Shown: piece after piece, positions 8,696 to 18,676 of the stretch | Numbering within the stretch: position 1 is the first letter of the stretch | Layout: each line of letters begins with the position of its first letter | Assembly (NCBI RefSeq): GCF_014634745.1 | Contig: NZ_BMBP01000010.1 | Span: 1 to 64,000, forward strand | Source: Leuconostoc pseudomesenteroides KCTC 3652 | GTDB lineage: Bacteria; Bacillota; Bacilli; Lactobacillales; Lactobacillaceae | DNA: 64,000 bases | Reading direction: 5' to 3' | Notes under the pieces: model-generated | Databases searched by the model: none | What the model saw: only the letters and a program-made list of their open reading frames with translations | What the model was told of the DNA's origin: nothing | Translations under genes and position numbers: made by a program

Positions 8696-9568
8696 TTACT
8701 TTGCTGATTCTAATATTGTGACTTTACCAGTGGCATAATCAATTTTAACGCCAGGTTGTACGTTAAAAATCCAATAATTGATATTAAGGCTTTTACCATC
8801 GTCGCCAATTGATTTTGCCATATAATGAACACCACGTGGAATAAGTTCGTTGCCAATATATAGGGGTGTGACTTGTCCACGTACAGTGATCTTGGGATTT
8901 TTTTCAATCGCATCACGAATGTCATCTTCGGCAACTAATTGTCCCGGATAGGCATTTTCCACTCGTGTACCTGTTGTCATATTCTCTGTGACCATTGTCG
9001 CCATACCGAAAAATTGATAGCCAACGATGTGCGACTTATTCCACAAAGGCTGCTTGCTATTACCAAGTTTAACATTGGGATTATTATGATAACCTCCGAC
9101 CCACTTTGTGCCGTCAAATCGATCACCAATAAACCAACCTGATGGACGAACGTCGTATGGCATGCGACTTGGTCTTTTGGTTACCTTAGAGATAGCACTT
9201 TGACTAGCTACAAAATTGGCCTGTTGTGAGCGACCTAGACTATCTAGGGGCGACAAACTCAAGCCGTCAATTGGTCGTAACTTTGAGGCTTGACTGGGAA
9301 AAGTGTCCGCCATTTCAGTTTCACTAAAAGTCGCTTTATTATTGTTAACGTGAACAATGTCGCCGTCTAAAGTGCCATCCCATTTAAGATTTAAAAGCGC
9401 TTGATCATTTGGCGCATTAACGGTTGCACGTGATGTTTTCTCGGTTGGCGTATTTGATTGCTGTTGGTTTTGCCAAAGATAAAATCCAGCAACAAGTACA
9501 ATGATTAACAGCGACAAAAGTTTATTTTGAGGCTGTTTTCTACGAGTATAAGTGCGTTTTCTAGCCAT
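8696..9568 (-). CDS. DNA/RNA non-specific endonuclease, EndA-like, membrane anchored
   Basis: A 290-residue nuclease with a short basic cytoplasmic start, one membrane segment (residues about 17-33) and an external catalytic domain. NKSHIVGYQF around residue 180 contains the active-site His of the beta-beta-alpha metal fold (NRSHLI in streptococcal EndA). MTTGTRVENAYPGQL matches the following conserved block with the metal-binding Asn. EndA of pneumococcus degrades one strand during DNA uptake; related proteins act as secreted nucleases. Which role applies here is unknown, as no competence genes are in the window. RBS AAAGAGAG lies upstream. A small coiled-coil gene follows in the same unit. 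Confidence 0.85.
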   Translation of the reverse strand: MARKRTYTRRKQPQNKLLSLLIIVLVAGFYLWQNQQQSNTPTEKTSRATVNAPNDQALLNLKWDGTLDGDIVHVNNNKATFSETEMADTFPSQASKLRPIDGLSLSPLDSLGRSQQANFVASQSAISKVTKRPSRMPYDVRPSGWFIGDRFDGTKWVGGYHNNPNVKLGNSKQPLWNKSHIVGYQFFGMATMVTENMTTGTRVENAYPGQLVAEDDIRDAIEKNPKITVRGQVTPLYIGNELIPRGVHYMAKSIGDDGKSLNINYWIFNVQPGVKIDYATGKVTILESAK

Positions 9569-9639
9569 GATATTCTCTCTTTCAACTCATATATCATAAC
9601 ATGTTGTGGGTTAATACGAAACGCAATGAGATTTTTCTA

Positions 9640-10374
9640 TTAAAAGTTCATTGCATTTAAGAATTGTTGAATTCTATTATCTGTGGCACTAAAAAATCCC
9701 TCAGCACTACCATCATAACCAATTTGACCATTTTCAATGAAAATAATATGATCGGCCACTTGACGCGCAAAACCCAAGTTGTGGGTCACGACAATCATGG
9801 AGGTCCGTTGTGTAGCTAACTCTTTTAAGACATGTAGTACTTGTGCTTCTAATTCTGGATCTAGTGCACTAGTTGGCTCATCGAGTAATAAGTATTCTGG
9901 TTGCATGGCTAATGCTCGCATAATGGCAACACGTTGCTGCTGACCTACGGAAAGCTCTGATGGGTATCGTTCAGCGAGTTCTGCCATACCAAATCGTTCC
10001 AGTAATGCTTGTGCTTTTTTTGTAGCAACAGCGATAGGCTCTTTTTTGACTTGGACTGGACCCTCTATGATATTTTTTAAGACCGTCAAGTGTGCAAACA
10101 AAGCTTTTTCTTGAAAAACCATGCCAAATGACTGCCGGAAATTGAAAATTTCTTTTTTGGCAATAGGTGCTTCAAAATTGATGGTTAAATCATTCAAAGC
10201 TAGTGTGCCACTTGTTGGCCTTTCAAGCAAATTTAGGGTACGTAGCAGTGTTGATTTACCAGAACCGGAGGGGCCCAGAATAACCGCTGTTTCATGTGCA
10301 TTAAAAGTTGCTGAAACATCATCTAATGCACGTTTGTCTGGATATTGTTTGATAATGTGTTTAACTTCAATCAT
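9640..10374 (-). CDS. Polar amino acid (cystine-type) ABC transporter, ATP-binding protein
   Basis: A 244-residue ATPase of the PAAT family that powers amino acid import. Walker A is GPSGSGKST, the signature is LSVGQQQRVAIMRAL (SVGQQ in place of the usual SGGQQ), and Walker B is YLLLDEPTSALDPE. The start overlaps the permease stop by four bases (ATGA), so translation is coupled. With the permease and binding protein upstream it makes a complete importer; the substrate is inferred from the binding protein. Confidence 0.93.
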   Translation of the reverse strand: MIEVKHIIKQYPDKRALDDVSATFNAHETAVILGPSGSGKSTLLRTLNLLERPTSGTLALNDLTINFEAPIAKKEIFNFRQSFGMVFQEKALFAHLTVLKNIIEGPVQVKKEPIAVATKKAQALLERFGMAELAERYPSELSVGQQQRVAIMRALAMQPEYLLLDEPTSALDPELEAQVLHVLKELATQRTSMIVVTHNLGFARQVADHIIFIENGQIGYDGSAEGFFSATDNRIQQFLNAMNF

Positions 10375-11069
10375 ATTGTAAACCTCGAGGTATAACGTTC
10401 AAGATAGTGTTGTCCCACAGTTAAAATAGTGGTTAATAAGGCATAAACCATTGCCACTAACACATACATGGATAAAATTTTGTAGTTTTCGGCGGCGATT
10501 TGCTGACTGAGATAAAACATTTCTACAATGGTAATGACACTGGCCAGTGACGTATCTTTCAACAAACTAATTAGTGAGTTGCTTAGAGGTGGAATCGAAA
10601 TGCGCGCAGCCTGCGGCAAAACGACTCGCCAATAAACTTGACGATTGGTCATGCCAAGTGATTCGGCTGCTTCTTTTTGTACTTTAGGTACTGATAAAAT
10701 GGCTGCACGGACACTTTCTGAAGCATAGGCGCCAGTGTTTAGTGAAAAAACAGTGATCGCAGATACCCACGCGTTAGCAAAAAAGTTGATGTGTGCATTG
10801 GGTAATCCGTAGAACACAATAAACAATTGCACAATCATGGGCGTTGAACGAAATAGCCAAACGTAAAATGCTGCAACAGCTTTCAGTATTATCATAATCA
10901 ATCGCGCAATTGGTTCAGAGGGAAGTTTAGAAATTCGGATTAACGCGGTTAAAATTGCAAAGATTAATCCTAAAATGAACGAAATTGCCGTCAAAGGAAG
11001 TGTATAGGTTAGCGCGGCCATCAATAAACTTGGCAAATATTGTATGGCAATTTGAATAAATTGTGTCAT
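10371..11069 (-). CDS. Polar amino acid (cystine-type) ABC transporter, permease
   Basis: A 232-residue inner-membrane permease with about five hydrophobic helices. FRSTPMIVQLFIVFYGLP is the HisM/GlnP-type signature and EAAESLGMTNRQVYWRVVLPQA is the EAA loop that docks the ATPase. The gene sits between the binding protein and the ATPase and overlaps the latter. Its 'YLPSLLMAALTYTLPLT' start is typical of cystine/glutamine permeases of lactic acid bacteria. Confidence 0.93.
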   Translation of the reverse strand: MTQFIQIAIQYLPSLLMAALTYTLPLTAISFILGLIFAILTALIRISKLPSEPIARLIMIILKAVAAFYVWLFRSTPMIVQLFIVFYGLPNAHINFFANAWVSAITVFSLNTGAYASESVRAAILSVPKVQKEAAESLGMTNRQVYWRVVLPQAARISIPPLSNSLISLLKDTSLASVITIVEMFYLSQQIAAENYKILSMYVLVAMVYALLTTILTVGQHYLERYTSRFTI

Positions 11070-11095
11070 AAAATCCTCCTAGACAACATAATCAA

Positions 11096-11884
11096 TCACT
11101 TTACAGTTAAATCAGTATTGAAATATTTGATTGACAGTGACTTTAAAGTACCATCTGCGCGCAGGTCAGTTAATGCTTGATTAATTTTTTCTTGCAAGGC
11201 TTTGTTATTTTTGTTGATCAGCGCTCCGGCTGGAGAAGCAGGACTTTCTTTGCTTAAATCAATGGCAGTTGTTTTAGCTGACGGATTTGCTTTTTTCCAT
11301 ACTTGGTAAGCGCCCATGTCATTTAAAGTGCCGTCCGCGCGACCAGTAGTGACCATGTTCATAGCTTCCGTTATCCCGGGAACGGCCACTATTTCTGCAC
11401 CGGATTTTTTAGCCAGTGCTCCGAAATTAGAAGTTGTGGATTGCGCCATTTTTTTACCTTTGATATCAGCCAATGTCTTTAAGTCTGTGGCAGATGTTGG
11501 TTTAATTAAGACAGTTTTAGCATAAATATAGGGTGAGCTAAAACGATAGTTTTTTTGGCGTTCTGCTGTGATACCCACATCATTAAAAACGACGTCATAT
11601 CTTTTTGCACCAAGACCAGCAATTAAGGAGTCCCATTTTGTTTGAACATATTTAGGCTTTAGCCCTAGTTTTTTGGCTATTTTTGTCGATAACTCAACTT
11701 CAAATCCGGTTAATTTGCCATTTTGACGGTATGAAAAAGGTGCATAAGTGCCTTCTAAACCAATGGTTAAAGTGCCTGATGTTATGGTTTCTGATTTTTG
11801 AGATGAGCGTCGTGTGGTAATACTTAGGACCGCTGTGATGACAATGATTAGTGCAATTACTGTGACAATGATTTTCTTCTTCAT
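11096..11884 (-). CDS. Amino acid ABC transporter substrate-binding protein, cystine type (FliY/TcyJ-like)
   Basis: A 262-residue extracellular binding protein. After a hydrophobic N-terminus (residues 4-22), GLEGTYAPFSYRQNGKLTGFEVEL and the following KWDSLIAGLGAKRYDVVFNDVGIT closely resemble the cystine-binding proteins FliY/TcyJ, so cystine is the likeliest ligand, inferred from motif likeness. No lipobox cysteine follows the hydrophobic segment, so it appears to be held by an uncleaved helix or released, unlike the usual Gram-positive lipoprotein. GGAG (11891-11894 on the minus strand) sets the start. It is the first gene of the importer operon and lies behind the leader at 11885-12040. 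Confidence 0.9.
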   Translation of the reverse strand: MKKKIIVTVIALIIVITAVLSITTRRSSQKSETITSGTLTIGLEGTYAPFSYRQNGKLTGFEVELSTKIAKKLGLKPKYVQTKWDSLIAGLGAKRYDVVFNDVGITAERQKNYRFSSPYIYAKTVLIKPTSATDLKTLADIKGKKMAQSTTSNFGALAKKSGAEIVAVPGITEAMNMVTTGRADGTLNDMGAYQVWKKANPSAKTTAIDLSKESPASPAGALINKNNKALQEKINQALTDLRADGTLKSLSIKYFNTDLTVK

Positions 11885-11995
11885 GATTTTTCTCCATAGA
11901 AAAAGGCGCTTATCAAATGAAGTTGATAACGTTAGTAAGTGATAGTTTGATGTGGATAAAAATACGTCAAAATACCGGTGCTAACAAGCGCCGGT
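11885..11995 (-). promoter_or_regulatory. Putative attenuator leader of the cystine-type importer
   Basis: On the minus strand two pairings exclude each other. ACCGG/CCGGT (11995-11991 with 11978-11974) forms a local hairpin. GGCGCTT (11992-11986) can instead pair with AAGCGCC (11911-11905), which is followed by TTTTTCT and so looks like a terminator. Another hairpin, TTATCAA/TTGATAA (11929-11910), abuts the second arm. The layout fits a transcription attenuator. It is inference from sequence only. Confidence 0.45.
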
Positions 11996-12032
11996 GGACA
12001 CAATTTTTAGTTGTAATCATCATTTTTAACAT
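11967..12032 (-). CDS. Putative 21-aa leader peptide upstream of the cystine-type importer
   Basis: A short frame begins with ATG at 12032-12030 (minus strand) five bases after a GGAG, reads MLKMMITTKNCVHRRLLAP and two more residues, and stops at 11967. It contains one Cys followed by His-Arg-Arg. The switch hairpin ACCGG/CCGGT lies within its last codons, so a ribosome stalled near the Cys or Arg codons would change folding. The frame is too short to be certain. Confidence 0.4.
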   Translation of the reverse strand: MLKMMITTKNCVHRRLLAPVF

Positions 12033-12084
12033 TATTTCTCCAAATTCAATATAAGCTTAACATGTCAGTAATTATTCTGCAAGT

Positions 12085-12738
12085 TTATTTTTCAAGAGAC
12101 CATTCAGCCTTAAATTCGCTCAAAAAATCTAGCATGAATTGCTGTCTTGGTATTGCAATGGCACGAGCTGTGTCAGTATTTAGCTTGTCTTTAATGAGCA
12201 ACAATTTTTCATAAAAGTGGTTAATTGTTGTACTGTCATTGCTGCGATAGGTGGCTTTGTCTTTTGCGATTCTGGGTGGAACACTTGGATCGTATAAGAC
12301 GCGATTTTTAACAGCACCGTATGTAATGGCACGTACAACAGCGATAGCACCGATAGCGTCAAGGCGGTCTGCATCCTGAACAATTTGACCATTGAGCGTT
12401 AAATGAGTTGCATTTTCTAACGAATGTGACCAAGACATATTATCAATAATATCCGTAATAGCTTCGATTTTTTCAGGATCAACGCCAATTGACAATAAAA
12501 ATGAAATCATAGCATTTTTAGCAGCAATCACATCTGTTTCGCTGTCATATAATTTATCGTCATATACATCATGAAGTAAAACAGCTGCATGAACGATAAA
12601 GGCATCAGCATCAGGCTCATTAGGCAGAATCTTATCTGCCAGTGCTAACACACGCATAATGTGGTCAGTCCCGTGTCCGGTGTTGTCCTTTGTTAGGACA
12701 GTTGTCATGTATTTAGTGATTAATTCTATTTGTGACAT
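12085..12738 (-). CDS. HD-domain phosphohydrolase
   Basis: A 217-residue protein of the HD superfamily (metal-dependent phosphohydrolases; YedJ/YpgQ-like). H of GHGTDHIMRV, the HD pair in LLHDVYDDK and D of IVQDADRLDAIGA are the four metal-binding positions. The substrate may be a nucleotide or similar phosphate ester, but cannot be read from sequence. ATG at 12738-12736 has AGGAGAT nine bases upstream; a TTG one codon earlier is an alternative start. It is cytoplasmic, with no membrane segment. It precedes the cystine-type importer on the same strand, but the leader between them suggests a separate unit. Confidence 0.88.
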   Translation of the reverse strand: MSQIELITKYMTTVLTKDNTGHGTDHIMRVLALADKILPNEPDADAFIVHAAVLLHDVYDDKLYDSETDVIAAKNAMISFLLSIGVDPEKIEAITDIIDNMSWSHSLENATHLTLNGQIVQDADRLDAIGAIAVVRAITYGAVKNRVLYDPSVPPRIAKDKATYRSNDSTTINHFYEKLLLIKDKLNTDTARAIAIPRQQFMLDFLSEFKAEWSLEK

Positions 12739-12846
12739 CAAGTTATCTCCTAATCAATTACAGTTTACCGGTTTTGTTTTTAAAATGAAAGTGTCCTTGC
12801 GTCGATAAAAAAATGAAATTTCCTATGAAAAATACCTAATTTTGGT

Positions 12847-12919
12847 TATAATAATCTTATATACTAAGCCTCATATGGCAAAAAGCGTACCTCGTTCCAG
12901 AAATGAGCTAGGTTACGTT
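12847..12919 (+). promoter_or_regulatory. metG promoter -10 box and leader hairpin
   Basis: TATAAT at 12847-12852 is a likely -10 box. In the leader, GCGTACCT (12885-12892) pairs with AGGTTACGT (12910-12918) with one bulged T, and CGTT/AATG extends the stem towards the loop. It ends about ten bases before the ribosome binding site. There is no T-box sequence here. Confidence 0.5.
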
Positions 12920-12921
12920 AA

Positions 12922-15052
<2,131 letters not shown>

Positions 15053-15054
<2 letters not shown>

Positions 15055-15083
15055 AAAAAAGACTCCTATGGAGTCTCTTTTTT
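15053..15083. terminator. Bidirectional terminator after metG
   Basis: AGACTCC / GGAGTCT with a TAT loop is flanked by eight A's and a T-run, so it can end both metG and the converging ECF gene. Confidence 0.85.
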
Positions 15084-15582
15084 ATACTTTCAAATCAATT
15101 TGTGGCATACGTTTGAATACTGGAATTAAGATTAATGCAACAATTAATCCCATGACTGCTTGTGCGATATTACCAACTATTGACGCGACTCCAGCGGGCC
15201 AATTGTACAAAATTGCTCCCGCCAAAACGTAACCAATCACCATAACAAGGCTGCCAATTAGCAAAGCAATTGCCTGTGGCAAAATTGATTTACGATAACC
15301 AATATAGCCGACCAACAATCCTTCTGCACCATGAATGACTAATGAAAAAATCATCCACTGTGGATAGCCAGCAAGTAAATCAAGTAATAAACCACTCATA
15401 CCGCCAACAATCAATCCGCTTCGGGCCCCACCCAGAAGCGCGGCAATGAAAATACCGGCTTCCACAAGATTGACAAAGCCATTAGTAGCAGGGACGGGAA
15501 TTTTTATCACATAAGATAGTGCAATATTAAAAGCAATGATTACCGCTAATATGGCGATATGTTGCGATTTAGAGTTGTGCAT
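15082..15582 (-). CDS. ECF transporter S-component
   Basis: A 166-residue membrane protein with about five or six hydrophobic helices, the substrate-capture subunit of an energy-coupling factor transporter that imports a vitamin or precursor. TNGFVNLVEAGIFIAALLGG followed by GLIVGGMSGLLLDLLAGY and HGAEGLLVGYIGY matches the ECF S-component family that includes HmpT-like proteins. The ATPases and the T-component are not in the window, so a shared group II module elsewhere is expected. The substrate is not determinable here. The upstream ribosome binding site is AAAGGG, at a rather long spacing. Confidence 0.82.
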   Translation of the reverse strand: MHNSKSQHIAILAVIIAFNIALSYVIKIPVPATNGFVNLVEAGIFIAALLGGARSGLIVGGMSGLLLDLLAGYPQWMIFSLVIHGAEGLLVGYIGYRKSILPQAIALLIGSLVMVIGYVLAGAILYNWPAGVASIVGNIAQAVMGLIVALILIPVFKRMPQIDLKV

Positions 15583-16046
15583 GTTGTTAAGCCCTTTTAA
15601 TGTTTATTTGATCAACGTTTTTATGAGACCGATACAATAAATGATGTAAGTGATATCTCTGATCAAGTTCATGAGATGGAACTCAAAAATGAAAACGTTT
15701 ATCATATTTTATCAGTTATTGATACGTAGTGCAATTGATTTTTGGTTAAAAAGCATCATTTATTTTGGTTTTTCTTGTTGAAAAATGAGAATAAAATGTA
15801 CCATATAAACTAATGTTGCCGTGCTGTGTTATATTAACAAACGGAGTGGTTCTTTGGTTTCAATATATGTCCCAATAATGAAAAAACTCAGTTAAATTTT
15901 TTTATATGTAATAATAATTAAAAATATTTGATTTTGCTGGTTAATCAAATCAGTTTTTAGACAAGTTCACGTTCGCTCATTGTTGAACTTTGTGCTATAA
16001 TATTGGTGTTGACATAAGTCAAAAATTTTTGGAGGATCTAAAACAC
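15583..16046. promoter_or_regulatory. Intergenic control region between the ECF gene and gap
   Basis: No gene is seen in these 464 bases. On the gap side an extended -10 box, TG-C-TATAAT (15993-16001), is preceded by the inverted repeat AAGTTCA (15963-15969) / TGAACTT (15984-15990), which spans the -35 zone and could be an operator. Further upstream lies a second inverted repeat, ATTTGATT (15926-15933) / AATCAAAT (15943-15950). A cre-like palindrome at 15690-15704 differs from the true cre at 908 by one inserted base. Confidence 0.55.
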
Positions 16047-17066
16047 ATGACTGTTAAGATTGGTATTAACGGATTTGGACGTATTGGCCGCTTGGCTTTC
16101 CGTCGCATCCTTGAGTTGTCAGACAAAGCATCAGATATCGAAGTTGTTGCTATCAACGACTTGACAAGCCCTGACATGTTGGCATACTTGTTGAAGTATG
16201 ACTCAATTCACGGTACTTTGCATGCTGATGTTTCATCTGATGAGAGCGGTATTATTGTTAACGGTAAGCACTATGCTGTTTACTCAGAACGTAACGCTGC
16301 TGACTTGAAGTGGGTTGCTAACGATGGTGTTGATTATGTATTGGAAGCTACTGGTTTCTATACTTCAGCTGAAAAGTCACAAGCTCACTTGGATGCAGGT
16401 GCCAAGAAGGTATTGGTTTCAGCCCCAGCCGGTGCAGTTCCAACAGTTGTTTACGGTGTTAACCAAGACATCTTGACTGCAGACGACAAGATTGTTTCTG
16501 CAGGATCATGCACAACGCAATCATTGGCTCCAATCGCTAACGTATTGGAAAAAGAATTTGGTGTTAAGACTGGTTTGATGTTGACTGTTCATGCTTACAC
16601 AGCTTCACAAAGCTTGCAAGATGGACCAAAGTCAGCTAACTTTGCAAAGCGCCAAGCAAATCGTGATGCTGCTTCAAACTCATTGCCACATTCATCTGGT
16701 GCCGCAAAGGCTATCGGTTTGGTTGTGCCTTCATTGGATGGTAAGTTGACTGGTTCAGCTATCCGTGTTCCTGTTCCTGATGGTTCAATCACTGAATTGA
16801 CTGCCGTTTTGAAGAAAGACGTTACAGTTGAAGAAGTTAACGCAGCTATGAAGAAGTACGAATCTGATTCATTTGGTTACAACGGTGACGGATTGGTATC
16901 TACTGACATCATCAACGATACACATGGTACTGTCTTTGATCCAACACAAACTGAAGTTGTTGCCGGAGAAGGTCAACAATTAGTTAAGGTTGCAGCATGG
17001 TACGATAACGAATACGGCTTCACTTCAAACATGATCCGTACATTGTTACACTTCGCAACATTGTAA
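16047..17066 (+). CDS. gap: Glyceraldehyde-3-phosphate dehydrogenase
   Basis: A 339-residue glycolytic enzyme converting glyceraldehyde-3-phosphate to 1,3-bisphosphoglycerate with NAD. INGFGRIGRLAFRR is the NAD-binding start, GSCTTQSLAP holds the catalytic Cys, and WYDNEYGFTSNM is the C-terminal signature. The active-site block usually reads SCTTNCLAP; here it is SCTTQSLAP, keeping the catalytic Cys but changing two following residues. Codon use is strongly biased (TTG for Leu, AAG for Lys, AAC for Asn), as in a highly expressed gene. GGAGG at 16031-16035 fixes the start at 16047. Monocistronic with a terminator. Confidence 0.97.
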   Translation: MTVKIGINGFGRIGRLAFRRILELSDKASDIEVVAINDLTSPDMLAYLLKYDSIHGTLHADVSSDESGIIVNGKHYAVYSERNAADLKWVANDGVDYVLEATGFYTSAEKSQAHLDAGAKKVLVSAPAGAVPTVVYGVNQDILTADDKIVSAGSCTTQSLAPIANVLEKEFGVKTGLMLTVHAYTASQSLQDGPKSANFAKRQANRDAASNSLPHSSGAAKAIGLVVPSLDGKLTGSAIRVPVPDGSITELTAVLKKDVTVEEVNAAMKKYESDSFGYNGDGLVSTDIINDTHGTVFDPTQTEVVAGEGQQLVKVAAWYDNEYGFTSNMIRTLLHFATL

Positions 17067-17108
17067 AATTAAAGACATCACATACTTTTGGGTAAGATGT
17101 TATTTTAA

Positions 17109-17133
17109 GAAGACCGCTATGGCGGTTTTTTTG
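17109..17133 (+). terminator. Rho-independent terminator after gap
   Basis: ACCGC (17113-17117) and GCGGT (17122-17126) form a stem extended by A-T pairs and followed by seven T's. Confidence 0.8.
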
Positions 17134-17280
17134 TTGCAATTAATCAGTAATCACTTTTTAATGTGTTAATGTTACAAAATGTAATAAAAATCAAACAAAT
17201 CTTAAACAAATGTTGCGATAACAGCATATTAGTTTCAAATGTGATATACTTTACTCAAATATCGAACAGGAGTTCTATTT

Positions 17281-18090
17281 GTGAAAGTTGCATTTTCTTC
17301 AGATAATCACTTTGATTTAAATCATATTGATGTTAAACGCGCAATGCATGCTCAAGCGCTCTATTTGTTGAATCAAAATGTTCAATTATATGTGATGGCT
17401 GGTGATTCATTTAATGATTTTGCAGAGACATTATCTTTTGCACATGAGATGCAGGCGCTCGTGCAAGACAAAATGACTATCCGATTTATTGCTGGCAATC
17501 ATGACATGGGCAAAAACGTCAGTTATGATGAATTAGAAAGTGACATTGACCCACTATATTTCCATAATAAATACATGGACTTAACTGATGAAGTAAGACT
17601 AATTGGTAATAATGGCTGGTATGATTATAGTTTTGTCGGTCAGGATTATACACAAGCACAAATTGAGCAATTTAAAAAAGCTTTTTGGTTTGATCGTCGA
17701 ATTGAACAACCAATGAGTGATAGAGAACGTTGTGATATTAATCTGAAGCAGATTAATGATCAACTATTAGCCGCGGGCAATCGGCAAACCGTATTAGTGA
17801 GCCACTTTGTGCCAAGAGATGATTATATCAAACGTTTTCCAAATGGTAATACAAGACTAGATATGGCGAATGCTTTTTTGGGCAGTCGTCGTCTTGGACA
17901 AGCTTTGGATCAATCCTATACGATTGCCACAGTGACAGGCCATTTACATTTACACCCTGCGCCACTAAAAGTAGGCAATAACATTTATTATAATGCGGCC
18001 GTCGGCTATAATACCACTCGCGTGCATGAATGGCAGAGTGACGATTTTATGACTGAATGGCAAAATAGACTAATTATCTTGACTTTTTAA
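17281..18090 (+). CDS. Metallophosphoesterase (calcineurin-like)
   Basis: A 269-residue cytoplasmic enzyme of the calcineurin-like phosphoesterase family. All metal motifs are visible: SDNHFD (DxH) at the N-terminus, MAGDSFND, IAGNHDMG, VSHFVPRDD and GHLHLHPAP. It hydrolyses phosphate esters; the natural substrate is unknown. Start is GTG at 17281 with CAGGAG eight bases upstream. A TATACT -10-like box lies upstream. It is a lone gene between gap and the fatty acid operon, closed by its own terminator. Confidence 0.9.
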   Translation: MKVAFSSDNHFDLNHIDVKRAMHAQALYLLNQNVQLYVMAGDSFNDFAETLSFAHEMQALVQDKMTIRFIAGNHDMGKNVSYDELESDIDPLYFHNKYMDLTDEVRLIGNNGWYDYSFVGQDYTQAQIEQFKKAFWFDRRIEQPMSDRERCDINLKQINDQLLAAGNRQTVLVSHFVPRDDYIKRFPNGNTRLDMANAFLGSRRLGQALDQSYTIATVTGHLHLHPAPLKVGNNIYYNAAVGYNTTRVHEWQSDDFMTEWQNRLIILTF

Positions 18091-18115
18091 ACACCCCTGT
18101 CTCGGGTGTTTTTTA
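18089..18115 (+). terminator. Rho-independent terminator after the metallophosphoesterase gene
   Basis: ACACCC (18091-18096) pairs with GGGTGT (18104-18109) around a 7-base loop, followed by six T's. Confidence 0.88.
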
Positions 18116-18146
18116 TTAACAGCGCCAATTTTTGAATCGCTTAATT

Positions 18147-18208
18147 AGTTTGACAATCGAAATACTTTGTGATAATATTTGACTATCATATATTTTGATT
18201 ATCGAAGT
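18147..18208 (+). promoter_or_regulatory. fab operon promoter with three FabT-type boxes
   Basis: The promoter is TTGACA (18150-18155), a 17-base spacer and TAATAT (18173-18178). Three sites resemble the FabT palindrome (AnTTTGAnTATCAAAnT): AGTTTGACAATCGAAAT at 18147-18163 covering the -35 box, TATTTGACTATCATATA at 18176-18192 covering the -10/start, and ATTTTGATTATCGAAGT at 18192-18208. Since fabT is the second gene of the operon, autoregulated repression is expected. Confidence 0.8.
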
Positions 18209-18229
18209 ATTTCTTAGAGAGGAACCACT

Positions 18230-18676
18230 ATGCCAGTTCTTACAACGACTGAAATTATGAATTTAATCCCGAATCGTTATCCTATTTTATATATGGATTA
18301 CGTCGAGGAGATGGTACCGGATGAATCAATTGTAGCTGTTAAAAATGTTACAATTAACGAGCAATTTTTTCAAGGACATTTTCCTGGAAATCCTGTGATG
18401 CCTGGCGTCTTAATCATTGAATCACTAGCACAGGCGGCGTCGATCTTGATTTTATCTTCACCACAATTCAAGGGCAAGACAGCCTATATGACAGGTATTG
18501 ACAACGCTAAGTTTAAGCACATGGTTAAACCAGGTGATGTTTTGAAATTGCATGTCACATTTGGTAAACTACGCGCCAACATGGGAAGCGTATTGGTCGA
18601 GGCCAAAGTCGACGGTAAAACTGCGACATCAGCAGAGTTGATGTTTGTGGTGGCGCCAGATGAAAAAAATGAATGA
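18230..18676 (+). CDS. fabZ: 3-hydroxyacyl-ACP dehydratase (FabZ family; possibly the FabN-type dehydratase/isomerase)
   Basis: This 148-residue hot-dog-fold enzyme dehydrates 3-hydroxyacyl-ACP in each elongation round. The catalytic His50 is in GHFPGNPVMPG and Glu64 in IIESLAQAA. A second dehydratase lies nearer the 3' end of the operon. In enterococci and lactococci such a pair divides the work: one (FabN type) also isomerises to make unsaturated chains. No fabM or fabA is seen, so one of the two probably does this here, but sequence alone does not say which. It is the first gene of the operon, with AGAGAGGAA upstream, and overlaps fabT. Confidence 0.9.
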   Translation: MPVLTTTEIMNLIPNRYPILYMDYVEEMVPDESIVAVKNVTINEQFFQGHFPGNPVMPGVLIIESLAQAASILILSSPQFKGKTAYMTGIDNAKFKHMVKPGDVLKLHVTFGKLRANMGSVLVEAKVDGKTATSAELMFVVAPDEKNE

